Notes: generated by a model not told the origin, from the sequence alone. DNA of 64,000 nucleotides from an uncultured Aquimarina sp. (GCA_947498815.1 CANMLU010000003.1:372001-436000), one strand, 5' to 3'. Positions 48,803 through 56,422 are shown, numbered from the stretch's first letter. Numbers and translations are program-made.

Positions 48803-48982
48803 TTAAGGCTGAAACACAGGATTTAAACAATCCTTGCAAATTGCCAATTGCCCACCCGGTAATTCACACCAAAGTTTAGCGCATATATATTGAGGAGAAT
48901 CATGATGGTTCTCACCACCATTAATTGATTTTTGGGTAGTTTTACTAATTACTTCGATTCCTTTTACGTTAAGAATTTTCAT
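48803..48982 (-). CDS. P5: Cys-containing peptide precursor with double-glycine leader
   Basis: A 59-aa frame below usual cut-offs. The leader (KILNVKGIEVISKTTQKSI-NGG) ends at Gly23. The core is different from P1/P4: a His/Asp-rich start (ENHHDSP), then four Cys (YICAKLWCEL, AICKDC) and a hydrophobic end. A pseudoknot element ends 27 nt upstream of its ATG and a long hairpin follows its stop, forming a self-contained unit. Confidence 0.78.
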   Translation of the reverse strand: MKILNVKGIEVISKTTQKSINGGENHHDSPQYICAKLWCELPGGQLAICKDCLNPVFQP

Positions 48983-49009
48983 TGTTTTTTTATTTTAAGA
49001 ATACTATAA

Positions 49010-49043
49010 CCCGATCAATTATAGACATTCGAGACTATGTCTA
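49010..49043 (-). promoter_or_regulatory. H-type pseudoknot RNA element upstream of P5
   Basis: Stem 1 AGACAT with ATGTCT (extendable by one pair), loop ending CTCGA, linker ATAATTGA (8 nt), then TCGGG pairing with CTCGA using one U-G wobble. It ends 27 nt before the P5 ATG. Confidence 0.68.
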
Positions 49044-49164
49044 ATTACAATTGAAAATTATAGGATTGATCGTGAAGGGTGGTGTCGTATTATTGATTTT
49101 CAAAAAAATGACACCCATTCTTTACAAAGAGTAAACGCAGGAATCGAATGGTATTAAAAAGAAC

Positions 49165-50496
49165 CTATCTGGAAGTAAATTTTAGAAAAGCATTTTGTGG
49201 TTTTAAGGTAATCAAGGGCTTAATCTCTATAGTCTTATGATTAGTTTCAATTTTGTATTTCCCAACTAGTTCATTGATAGCAAGAATCATTTCATACATT
49301 GCAAAATTGTTTCCAATACACATCCTAGGACCTGCACCAAAAGGAAAATACCAATCAGAATATTCTTTTTTATCATTAATAGGATCAAATCTGCTAGGGT
49401 CAAACGTTAAAGGATCTTTCCAGAATCCCTTATGTTTGTGTATTTCATAAAATGAAATCAAAATTGTAGTCCCTTTTTTTAAGGTAAGGTCCTTATATTG
49501 ATCGTCATCAATAGCTACGCGATCCGAAACATATGCAGGAGGATACAATCGCATAGATTCTTCGACACACTGCTTGGCATAAGGATATTTGGATATTCGT
49601 TCTATTAACGGCACATCGTCATAATTCTTACTAGCTTCTTTGTATACTTTATCTTGAATTTCGGGATGTAGTGCTAATAATAAAAATGTAAATGTAAGCG
49701 CATTCGAGGTGGTTTCATGACCAGCGGTAAAGAGGATAAGGATTTCATCGATCAATTGCTCGTTATCCATTGCGCTTCCATCCTCATATCTTGATGCTAA
49801 GAGCATATCTAACAGGTCGTCGTATGTTTTATTGGATTTCTTACGCTCTTCTATAATAGTTTCCAAAATATCTCTAGCCTCTTGCGTAAGTTTTAGAGTG
49901 CTTTTAATTTTTCCACTCAAATTAAACCACCAACGTTTGTATGGTTGCCTGATTTCTTTAATCAAAGACTTTTGTGCCGTTTCTGTGATAAATTGCAAAC
50001 GAGAAATAGTAGTGCCCGTATCCGTATAGGTAAACAATGATTTTGCGACCACTTTAAATGCCAAATCATTCATTAAAGGATAAATATCAATGGTTGTATT
50101 GGGTTGTATTTTTGACAACTCTTCTTGCACAACACTTTTGATCGTTTCTATAATCGTTTCAAGCTTTTTTTTATGAAAAGCCGGTTGTATAAGTCGCCTT
50201 TGCTTTAACCATTTTTCTCCATTGGCTGTTAACAAGCCTTCACCTATATATTTTGCTAAATCTTTTGTTTGTAGTTCTGACTTATGATATTTTCTATGTT
50301 GTTTCTGAAGCATATGCTTCGCAAAGCCCGCATCGCGAGTAAATATTACATGCTTCCCAAAACCTAAATGAACTCTAAAGATATCTCCATATTTCTCGAA
50401 GTTTTCATGATGAAAAGGAAGTGGGTTTTTAAGAATGCGTTTTGCATTTTTAAGCACTTCGAAAAATGAAACTGTTTGGATATCGTTTATTGACAT
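49165..50496 (-). CDS. Cytochrome P450
   Basis: A 443-aa P450 with the I-helix motif LFTAGHETTSNAL, the K-helix ESMRLYPP and the heme-binding loop FPFGAGPRMCIGN (axial Cys near residue 390). No signal peptide or membrane anchor, so it is a soluble bacterial P450. It needs redox partners, which are not in this window. It lies 22 bp after the amidohydrolase gene on the same strand. The substrate cannot be inferred; the neighbourhood contains no clear secondary-metabolite pathway. Confidence 0.93.
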   Translation of the reverse strand: MSINDIQTVSFFEVLKNAKRILKNPLPFHHENFEKYGDIFRVHLGFGKHVIFTRDAGFAKHMLQKQHRKYHKSELQTKDLAKYIGEGLLTANGEKWLKQRRLIQPAFHKKKLETIIETIKSVVQEELSKIQPNTTIDIYPLMNDLAFKVVAKSLFTYTDTGTTISRLQFITETAQKSLIKEIRQPYKRWWFNLSGKIKSTLKLTQEARDILETIIEERKKSNKTYDDLLDMLLASRYEDGSAMDNEQLIDEILILFTAGHETTSNALTFTFLLLALHPEIQDKVYKEASKNYDDVPLIERISKYPYAKQCVEESMRLYPPAYVSDRVAIDDDQYKDLTLKKGTTILISFYEIHKHKGFWKDPLTFDPSRFDPINDKKEYSDWYFPFGAGPRMCIGNNFAMYEMILAINELVGKYKIETNHKTIEIKPLITLKPQNAFLKFTSR

Positions 50497-50518
50497 TTTC
50501 TGTCTTTTATCTCAGGGG

Positions 50519-52531
50519 TTACTTAAAGTGTTTTACTCCAATTGCTTCATATAGTTTTTTAGGGCTATATATATTACCGTCTTTGATAGTTAACGCTACC
50601 TTTCTGATATCACTAATATTGGCTAGTGGATCTCCGTCTATTAATATCAAATCCGCTAACTTGCCTTCTTCAATGCTTCCCAATGTCTGGGAAACTCCAG
50701 CAACATTTGCAGAAACAGATGTTGCAATTTTCAAAACTTCAGAAGTTGGGATTCCTGCTTTGACATAATTCTCTAATTCTGTATGTAATCCAAATCCTGC
50801 CATAGCATCTGTTCCTGGTACAATAGTGATCCCATTTTTATAAAGTTCATTAACAATCCCTAATAGCTTATTATACGAAGCTTTATATTGTTGTTCTTTT
50901 CCTTTAGGAATAGGGAGACCGCCAGAGTAATAATCTCTTTGCACATCTAATGGCAATCTTTCCAGAATGGTTGTAAAAGATGGGTTTGCTTCTCCCGCCT
51001 TTGCAGTAAACATTCCATCAAAAATAGAGACAGTTGGATCAATTACCACGCTTTTCTCTTTAAGTAATTTAATGAAATTTTTAAACTTTTCTGACTCAAA
51101 ATCCAATTTATGCGTATGCTCTGCAACCATCGTAAACCTAAGAGGTTGCCTTGTATCTATTGTGTCTGAAAGGAAGTTAAGAGCCAGCATATTTACATGC
51201 TGTATTTCGTCATACCCACTATTCACGGCCTGTTCTGCAATCATATAAGCTGGAATATGTCCACTCACTCTCATTCCTAATGCATGTGCTTTATCTGCCA
51301 ATGGCTTCACCCATTTGGGATCAATAGAACTGTATAATTTAATTTGCTTATACCCTTTGCTATGATAATTGGTAATTGCTTTAATCCCTTCTTCAAGATT
51401 ATTGATTATCGAACCAGTAGGTCCAGCATAGGGACCGGCTTTATCAATAAAACCACTCATTACCAAAATTCTTGGTCCCACTAATATATTAGTATCAAAA
51501 TTTTCCTTTAATTCGGGCAAATCCGAAGAATTTCCCAAATCCCGTACAGAAGTAATCCCAGCGGCCAATTGCATAATTCCATCGGTCTCATCGATATGTG
51601 TATGCATATCAAACAACCCAGGAAACAACATTTTTCCAGAACCATCAATTATATGTAGGTCATCGCTCTCTTTAATTTCTGTATCTGATACCTTTTCTAT
51701 TTTATTTCCATTAAGCAGAACGGACATATTGGGTTTGGTCTCTTTGGTATTTGCATCAAACAATTTTACATTCTTTATAAGAACTTTTTTTGACGGAATT
51801 TCGACTAAGGATTGCGAAAGATCCTTTAAATATTGTGCTTCTTTTTGCTTTTGGATAGGCCGTAGCTGTTTTGCAATACTGTCATACCCTTTTTGAATAC
51901 ATGTAAACCATGAGGACGTATATCCAAAAAATCGGTCATTTTTATCAATCCAGGTATATGATGGTGTAAAAGATTGCCCTGTAAATTCTATTAATCGTAG
52001 ATCTATCGAATCATTTATTTTGTGATGATCTATAGAAGTAATTTTTATAGTACCGCTTGGAAGCAATTTTACTTCTTTATTATCCGATGTTAATAGCTTT
52101 TTTATTAATAAGTCGTTTACTCCAAAAGAACTATTAATAGCAGAAAAAAAAGAGGTGTTATCAAACTTTGCTTCGCCCTTCTCCGAACTGCTCTTCCACT
52201 TTGCGACTCCATTCTCTACTTTAAATACTTCATTCACGGTATCTTTAAGATAGTTATGACCCGAGATTTCGTGGTTAATAATTACTCCATTATCATTTAA
52301 AACAACTTTTTCATCCAATTTGGGTCCTCTTCCTCTATCATTAAACTCATAAGAATAATAATAGTTTCCATCTTCACCTTTTGAACTCTTTTGATACCCT
52401 GCGAGTTTATCGCCCATATATATGTTATACTCTAGATTAGAGTAATTATTATTGGATTCTTTGGACTCTTTTTGACAGGAAATTATTGTAAGAGTCATAC
52501 CGACTACTACAAATATTAATGATTTATTCAT
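50519..52531 (-). CDS. Amidohydrolase family lipoprotein
   Basis: A 670-aa lipoprotein (lipobox IISC). The first ~240 residues have no motif I can place. The C-terminal part is an imidazolonepropionase-like amidohydrolase: LLFPGLFDMHTHIDET (HxH metal motif), MRVSGHIPAYMIAEQAVNSGYDEIQHVNML, PGTDAMAGFGLHTELENYVKAGI and LGSIEEGKLADLILIDGDPL. It probably hydrolyses a cyclic amide or peptide-like bond outside the cytoplasm. It lies 28 bp after ruvB and 22 bp before the P450 gene. Confidence 0.88.
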   Translation of the reverse strand: MNKSLIFVVVGMTLTIISCQKESKESNNNYSNLEYNIYMGDKLAGYQKSSKGEDGNYYYSYEFNDRGRGPKLDEKVVLNDNGVIINHEISGHNYLKDTVNEVFKVENGVAKWKSSSEKGEAKFDNTSFFSAINSSFGVNDLLIKKLLTSDNKEVKLLPSGTIKITSIDHHKINDSIDLRLIEFTGQSFTPSYTWIDKNDRFFGYTSSWFTCIQKGYDSIAKQLRPIQKQKEAQYLKDLSQSLVEIPSKKVLIKNVKLFDANTKETKPNMSVLLNGNKIEKVSDTEIKESDDLHIIDGSGKMLFPGLFDMHTHIDETDGIMQLAAGITSVRDLGNSSDLPELKENFDTNILVGPRILVMSGFIDKAGPYAGPTGSIINNLEEGIKAITNYHSKGYKQIKLYSSIDPKWVKPLADKAHALGMRVSGHIPAYMIAEQAVNSGYDEIQHVNMLALNFLSDTIDTRQPLRFTMVAEHTHKLDFESEKFKNFIKLLKEKSVVIDPTVSIFDGMFTAKAGEANPSFTTILERLPLDVQRDYYSGGLPIPKGKEQQYKASYNKLLGIVNELYKNGITIVPGTDAMAGFGLHTELENYVKAGIPTSEVLKIATSVSANVAGVSQTLGSIEEGKLADLILIDGDPLANISDIRKVALTIKDGNIYSPKKLYEAIGVKHFK

Positions 52532-52559
52532 GATTGATGATATTATGTAAATTACGATT

Positions 52560-53582
52560 TTAAAACAATCCCCCTTGTATTCCGTCTTTTACGCGCCCCA
52601 AATGTTTATAAGCGGCTTCGGTAACCTCTCTACCCCGAGGTGTACGCATAATAAACCCTTGCTGGATTAAAAACGGTTCATAGACTTCTTCAATGGTCTC
52701 TGCACTTTCGCTAACCGCTGTAGCGATTGTTGTTATACCCACTGGTCCTCCTTTAAATTTATCAATCAAAGTGGTTAAAATTTTATTGTCCATTTCATCC
52801 AAGCCATGTGCATCTACATTAAGTGCCTTAAGGGCGAACTTTGAAATCTCGATATCAATGTTACCATTTCCTTTAATTTGCGCAAAATCTCGTACTCTAC
52901 GCAACAATGCATTTGCAATACGTGGTGTACCTCTACTTCTGCCTGCAATTTCTATTGCCGCTTCCATAGTAATAGGCACCTTAAGGATATGAGCGCTTCG
53001 TTCTACAATCGTGGATAGCAGTTCTGTAGTATAATATTGTAATCGTGATTGGATGCCAAAACGAGCTCGCATAGGTGCTGTAAGCAAACCAGAACGTGTA
53101 GTTGCCCCAACCAATGTAAAAGGATTTAGATTGATCTGTACGGTACGCGCATTAGGGCCACTCTCGATCATGATATCGATTTTATAATCCTCCATCGCCG
53201 AATACAGATATTCTTCGACTATTGGACTTAATCTGTGAATCTCATCTATAAAAAGGACATCTCGATCATCCAGGTTAGTTAATAATCCTGCAAGATCACC
53301 AGGTTTATCCAGAACAGGGCCCGAAGTAACTTTTATTCCAACATTGAGCTCATTTGCAAGGATATGTGCTAATGTTGTTTTACCCAAACCAGGAGGGCCA
53401 TGAAACAAGGTATGATCCAAAGCTTCATCACGAAGGTTTGCGGCCTGTACAAAAATCTTCAAGTTTTCAAGTACTTGATCCTGACCTGCAAAATCTTCAA
53501 AAGCCAAAGGTCTTAAAGCTCTTTCGATATCAAGGTCTTCGCCAGAAAAATGTTCTTTGTTTGGATCTAAATGTTCATTCAT
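52560..53582 (-). CDS. ruvB: RuvB, Holliday junction branch-migration ATPase
   Basis: A 340-aa AAA+ protein starting at ATG 53582 ([16 protein letters not shown]). The conserved blocks are [18 protein letters not shown], Walker [10 protein letters not shown], Walker [10 protein letters not shown] and the sensor region [21 protein letters not shown], with a winged-helix C-terminus ([18 protein letters not shown]). A TATATTTG -7 box lies 7 nt upstream. A decayed copy of its first 199 bp lies at 54139-54336. Confidence 0.96.
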   Translation of the reverse strand: MNEHLDPNKEHFSGEDLDIERALRPLAFEDFAGQDQVLENLKIFVQAANLRDEALDHTLFHGPPGLGKTTLAHILANELNVGIKVTSGPVLDKPGDLAGLLTNLDDRDVLFIDEIHRLSPIVEEYLYSAMEDYKIDIMIESGPNARTVQINLNPFTLVGATTRSGLLTAPMRARFGIQSRLQYYTTELLSTIVERSAHILKVPITMEAAIEIAGRSRGTPRIANALLRRVRDFAQIKGNGNIDIEISKFALKALNVDAHGLDEMDNKILTTLIDKFKGGPVGITTIATAVSESAETIEEVYEPFLIQQGFIMRTPRGREVTEAAYKHLGRVKDGIQGGLF

Positions 53583-53589
53583 ATACGAA

Positions 53590-53597
53590 CAAATATA
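53590..53597 (-). promoter_or_regulatory. -7 promoter box TATATTTG of ruvB
   Basis: An exact TAnnTTTG match on the minus strand ending 7 nt before the ruvB ATG, again giving a leaderless or very short-leader transcript. Confidence 0.5.
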
Positions 53598-53796
53598 AGC
53601 AAAAGTTATTTCAAAAATTAGAACTAGACAGGGTATTACAGGCATGTTAAAAAGGTAAAAAATTATAATTATTGACCTCTTTATTTTTTGTTTTAATGAA
53701 TTTTAATAGTGATCCACAAAATAATTTAGCCATCAATCAATAGCTCAAAGCGCCAGAAATATAATTCATACTAAAAAAATTTAGGACAACAATCAC

Positions 53797-53832
53797 AGAC
53801 GTAAACTACAAGCGTCTATAAAAGTTTGTAGT
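53797..53832 (+). promoter_or_regulatory. H-type pseudoknot RNA element upstream of P6
   Basis: Stem 1 AGACGT with GCGTCT (five pairs plus a T-G wobble), loop ending ACTACAA, linker ATAAAAGT (8 nt), then TTGTAGT, which pairs with all seven bases of ACTACAA. Stem 2 is completely different in sequence from that of P1, P4 and P5 yet is kept. It ends 24 nt before the P6 ATG. It is on the opposite strand to the other three. Confidence 0.72.
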
Positions 53833-53856
53833 AGTATCAATATATTAATTTTACTT

Positions 53857-54009
53857 ATGAAAAATTTATTAAATCTTAAAGGGGTTAAGGTATTACGAAA
53901 AAAAGATCAACTGTTTATTAACGGTGGTAGCGATTGCATATGCATCAAACCGCTATGTAGATTATCTGGAGGTTATTGTGACGGCTGTACTTGCCGACCT
54001 TTTCATTAA
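53857..54009 (+). CDS. P6: Cys-rich peptide precursor with double-glycine leader
   Basis: A 50-aa frame below usual cut-offs. The leader (LLNLKGVKVLRKKDQLFI-NGG) ends at Gly24 and the 26-aa core has six Cys (DCICIKPLC, YCDGCTC). It is isolated from the other peptides on the opposite strand, between ruvB and a decayed copy of the ruvB 5' end. It has its own pseudoknot element upstream and a hairpin downstream. Confidence 0.78.
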   Translation: MKNLLNLKGVKVLRKKDQLFINGGSDCICIKPLCRLSGGYCDGCTCRPFH

Positions 54010-54026
54010 AAGTTTTTTGAAATCAT

Positions 54027-54060
54027 TGAAATCCTCTGCACATGTATGCAGGGGATTCTG
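54027..54060 (+). terminator. Hairpin after P6
   Basis: AATCCTCTGCA pairs with TGCAGGGGATT at 10 of 11 positions, loop 6 nt, 21 bp after the P6 stop. There is no clear T-run, so termination is likely but unproven. Confidence 0.6.
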
Positions 54061-54138
54061 AATTTCCAACAAATATTATTAAAATATAAGCTTAGAAATA
54101 ATTTTGATATTAAATTGAACATCATTACTCATTTCAAT

Positions 54139-54336
54139 CCAAACCAGGAGGGCCATGAAACAAGGTATGATCCAAAGCTTCATCACGAAGGTTTGCGGCT
54201 TGTACAAAAATCTTCAAGTTTTCAAGTACTTGATCCTGACCAGCAAAATCTTCAAAAGCCAGAGGTCTTAAAGCTCTTTCGATATCAAGGTCTTCGCCTG
54301 AAAAATTTTCGTTTGTAGATTAAGGTTTTCGTTCAT
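54139..54336 (-). pseudogene. Decayed copy of the ruvB 5' end
   Basis: Aligns with 53384-53582, the first 66 or so codons of ruvB up to Walker A. About 165 bp match with four mismatches; the part nearest the start codon is much more diverged and has lost one base, so the frame is broken soon after the ATG at 54336. It has the same orientation as ruvB and is 755 bp from it. The sequence upstream does not resemble the ruvB promoter region, so it is not a simple tandem duplication. A 90-codon frame on the opposite strand here is antisense to this relic. Confidence 0.9.
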
Positions 54337-54417
54337 AAGCATCTATACAATTCTTCTATTTAAATAGAAAAGTCTTTTGTTTTTTGCCTTTAACAATCGT
54401 GATATTATTTTTTCTTG

Positions 54418-55020
54418 TCATTTTTCTTCATACTCTGGGCAGTCCAATCGTATATCCGAAGTCAATAGCTCTTTCTCCAACAAATTACAATAATCTTTAT
54501 TTGCACTTTTGTCGTAGAATTTGCATCCGTAGCATGTTCTTTGTACAGTTAGAATTCCGTTGCGATTAAGTTGGTAAATCAATTTGCTTAATGTTTGAAA
54601 TACGTTTTCTAAATCGCCAGGAGCACTACCCTTTAGCTGCTTTCTCAGGGGATCTGCAAAGTCTTCGGTTTCGGCAACAGTTTTCTTACCTAATTCGGAT
54701 AAACGGATTGCATAACTTCTACTATCTATAGATGAAAAATCTTTAATAATCATTTCTTTCTTAGACAAAATTCGAACGGCATCGCTTATCGTAGGTTTTG
54801 TAACATTAAATTCTTTAGCCAAATGGCTGACATTACAAAATTCTTGTTTATGATATGTTATAAAAATGAGTATCTGAATTTGAATAGGGCTTAATCCAAC
54901 CAACTTAGCTTTTTCCCAAAGGAGCACTTTAAATACTTCTGAAACTCGCTCAAGCCCAGCAATTATTTTGCTTGAAATATCATTTTCTTGCACTTGTGGG
55001 TCGAATATTTGTCTCTTCAT
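54418..55020 (-). CDS. MarR family regulator with C-terminal Cys cluster
   Basis: A 200-aa regulator from ATG 55020; the upstream 11-codon extension lies in a dyad and is unlikely. The winged-helix domain (about residues 40-135) has LSPIQIQILIFITYHKQ, the recognition region HLAKEFNVTKPTISDAVRILSKKEMI and the wing SSIDSRSYAIRLSELGKK. The C-terminal extension has four Cys (TCYGCKFY, YCNLLEKEL, LDCPEYEEK), which suggests metal or redox sensing. It is the last gene behind the thioredoxin-DUF2024 group, whose intergenic spaces carry a shared 13-bp palindrome. Confidence 0.88.
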   Translation of the reverse strand: MKRQIFDPQVQENDISSKIIAGLERVSEVFKVLLWEKAKLVGLSPIQIQILIFITYHKQEFCNVSHLAKEFNVTKPTISDAVRILSKKEMIIKDFSSIDSRSYAIRLSELGKKTVAETEDFADPLRKQLKGSAPGDLENVFQTLSKLIYQLNRNGILTVQRTCYGCKFYDKSANKDYCNLLEKELLTSDIRLDCPEYEEK

Positions 55021-55025
55021 AATAA

Positions 55026-55068
55026 TGCCTGCCAAAATTTGTTTGACAGGCAAAGTTAGTAATCCTAA
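55026..55068 (-). promoter_or_regulatory. Dyads upstream of the MarR gene
   Basis: TGCCTGCCAAA and TTTGACAGGCA (10 of 11 pairs, loop 5 nt) occupy 55026-55052, directly upstream of the MarR start. Next to it, TTAGTAATCCTAA (55056-55068) is a copy of the 13-bp palindrome also found at 56084, 56102 and 56410. Likely autoregulatory sites. Confidence 0.55.
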
Positions 55069-55337
55069 TTAAATGAATCACAATTCTCTATTTCGATAAT
55101 AAAATATCCTTTCTCTTTGATTTTCGAGATCATTTCATGATTTGCCTGCTCGATATGACAAAACTGACATTCTTTGGTCGTTACATCATCCGTTTGATAT
55201 GCCTTTGTCTTTAGATATTCTTTTCCATATCCGAAAATAGTTTCCTCGTCTTTTAAATGACTGGGCACAACAATATCAAAATGCATTGTTTTCCCATTTT
55301 TTCGATGTACATAAGTATCCCATATTGAAACTTTCAT
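55065..55337 (-). CDS. DUF2024 family protein
   Basis: A 90-aa protein with the DUF2024 opening KVSIWDTYVHRKNGKTMHFDI, the central EETIFGYGKEYL and the CQFCHIEQA motif (CxxCH). Function unknown; the CxxCH could bind a metal. It lies 5 bp after the secreted 240-aa gene and 44 bp before the MarR gene, so it belongs to the same operon. The next gene upstream but one is a thioredoxin-like protein, suggesting a redox setting. Confidence 0.85.
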   Translation of the reverse strand: MKVSIWDTYVHRKNGKTMHFDIVVPSHLKDEETIFGYGKEYLKTKAYQTDDVTTKECQFCHIEQANHEMISKIKEKGYFIIEIENCDSFN

Positions 55338-55342
55338 ATGCT

Positions 55343-56065
55343 CTATTTTACTTTATATGGTAATGATAAGTCGCCGCTTGCCACACTAAATACTTCATAC
55401 ACGCCTAACATTGGTAAATCGGGATTAGTAGTGTTGACTTTCATAAAAGCGGTGACGCCATCATAATTAAAATCTGTTTTATTATTCATCCTATAATCCG
55501 GAACAATGACTTTTATAGTATTATTCTTTGGATTCACCGGGTAACCTGGTGAATCCATATACATTGGCATCCCTGGGTTTGTTGGCGGTAAAACGACAGT
55601 GTTGTCATCTTTTTTAAATTGTTTTACCGCTAATCCACCTTTAACTCTTTTATCCTCATGCAAAATAACCCAATGTGGGTGCCAAATCACACCATCATTA
55701 TCAAAAATTCTATCGTTATTCTCATCCCACAAGGGTGTGTCATCAAAATCGGGATGTGAGGTAAGAGCTAAAGCAACTATTCCTTCAGTTTGATTAAAAC
55801 CAACATCTGTAGGTTTGAGACTTGTGGGAAATACATAGCCTAGAACTGGCGCTCCATCAAGTTGACCTGCCGCATTGGGTATAGTTTTTCCTGCTTTTCC
55901 ATCTACTTTTATTTCCCAAACTGTTAGTGCAAGATCAGCATCATGTATAATACTCACTTCATTAATAACGAAGTCATCATTTTTGTACTCACTCTCCTGA
56001 GCACATGAATATGTACTTACTGCAAGAAGTAGTACCATTAAACATATTGTTACTTTTGATTTCAT
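55343..56065 (-). CDS. Secreted protein of unknown function in the MarR-linked operon
   Basis: A 240-aa protein with a signal peptide (TICLMVLLLAVSTYSCAQ); a Cys in the signal end could also make it a lipoprotein. The mature part is beta-rich, with WEIKVDGKAGKTIP, LGYVFPTSL, IVALALTSHPDFDDTPLWDEN, DGVIWHPHWVIL and a C-terminal NFDGVT-like segment. The three His of the HPH and SHPDF pieces and several Asp could bind a metal. I do not recognise the family. Two palindromes lie 18-50 bp upstream of its start. Confidence 0.7.
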   Translation of the reverse strand: MKSKVTICLMVLLLAVSTYSCAQESEYKNDDFVINEVSIIHDADLALTVWEIKVDGKAGKTIPNAAGQLDGAPVLGYVFPTSLKPTDVGFNQTEGIVALALTSHPDFDDTPLWDENNDRIFDNDGVIWHPHWVILHEDKRVKGGLAVKQFKKDDNTVVLPPTNPGMPMYMDSPGYPVNPKNNTIKVIVPDYRMNNKTDFNYDGVTAFMKVNTTNPDLPMLGVYEVFSVASGDLSLPYKVK

Positions 56066-56083
56066 TTTAGTTTGTTTTAAAAA

Positions 56084-56114
56084 TTAGGAATCCTTTATTA
56101 ATTAGGACTCCTAA
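56084..56114 (-). promoter_or_regulatory. Tandem 13-bp palindromes, MarR operator candidates
   Basis: TTAGGAATCCTTT (56084-56096) and TTAGGACTCCTAA (56102-56114; a perfect dyad with one central base), centres 18 bp apart. They lie between the thioredoxin-like gene and the secreted-protein gene. Confidence 0.6.
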
Positions 56115-56131
56115 CTTTATAGATTAAAAAA

Positions 56132-56365
56132 TTACCCTTTTACGTCCTCAATTGAAGCACCAAAATTAATGTGAAGCGCATTTCCATTTGGTATTACCAA
56201 TGCTGGTACCGATTTAACCCCTGCCCTTTCTGCTTCAGAAATGCGAGATTTATGTTCTCCTATATTAACAACTTCGACATTTTCGGAACCAATTAAATTG
56301 ATGATGTCGTGCTCTGCGGTGATACATACACTACACCCTGCATGATAAAAAATTGACTTACTCAT
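56132..56365 (-). CDS. Thioredoxin-fold small redox protein
   Basis: A 77-aa protein with a glutaredoxin/thioredoxin-like start (SIFYHAGCSVC), the CSVC active site at residues 11-14 and the cis-Pro in GVKSVPALVI. It is too short for classical thioredoxin and fits small NrdH/MTH895-type proteins. It is the first gene of the operon ending in the MarR regulator, and a TATATTTG box with an abutting TAAGGATTCCTAA palindrome lies 36 nt upstream, so its expression is probably regulated by MarR. Confidence 0.85.
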   Translation of the reverse strand: MSKSIFYHAGCSVCITAEHDIINLIGSENVEVVNIGEHKSRISEAERAGVKSVPALVIPNGNALHINFGASIEDVKG

Positions 56366-56400
56366 TTGATTTAAAATTTATATTAGATAAAATTGAATTA

Positions 56401-56422
56401 CAAATATAGTAAGGATTCCTAA
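56401..56422 (-). promoter_or_regulatory. -7 box with abutting MarR-type palindrome
   Basis: TATATTTG on the minus strand (56401-56408) is followed upstream by the palindrome TAAGGATTCCTAA on the plus strand (56410-56422). A repressor bound there would cover the -7/-33 spacer. Confidence 0.6.

Noticed and set aside
53797-53832. preQ1-I riboswitch
   Set aside because: The fold class is similar, but the conserved loop and tail bases of preQ1-I are absent and the downstream gene is a peptide precursor; I prefer an unnamed element.
54046-54318. 90-codon plus-strand frame resembling one at 53354-53650
   Set aside because: Both are antisense readings of the ruvB 5' end and its decayed copy; the similarity reflects the duplication, not a gene family.
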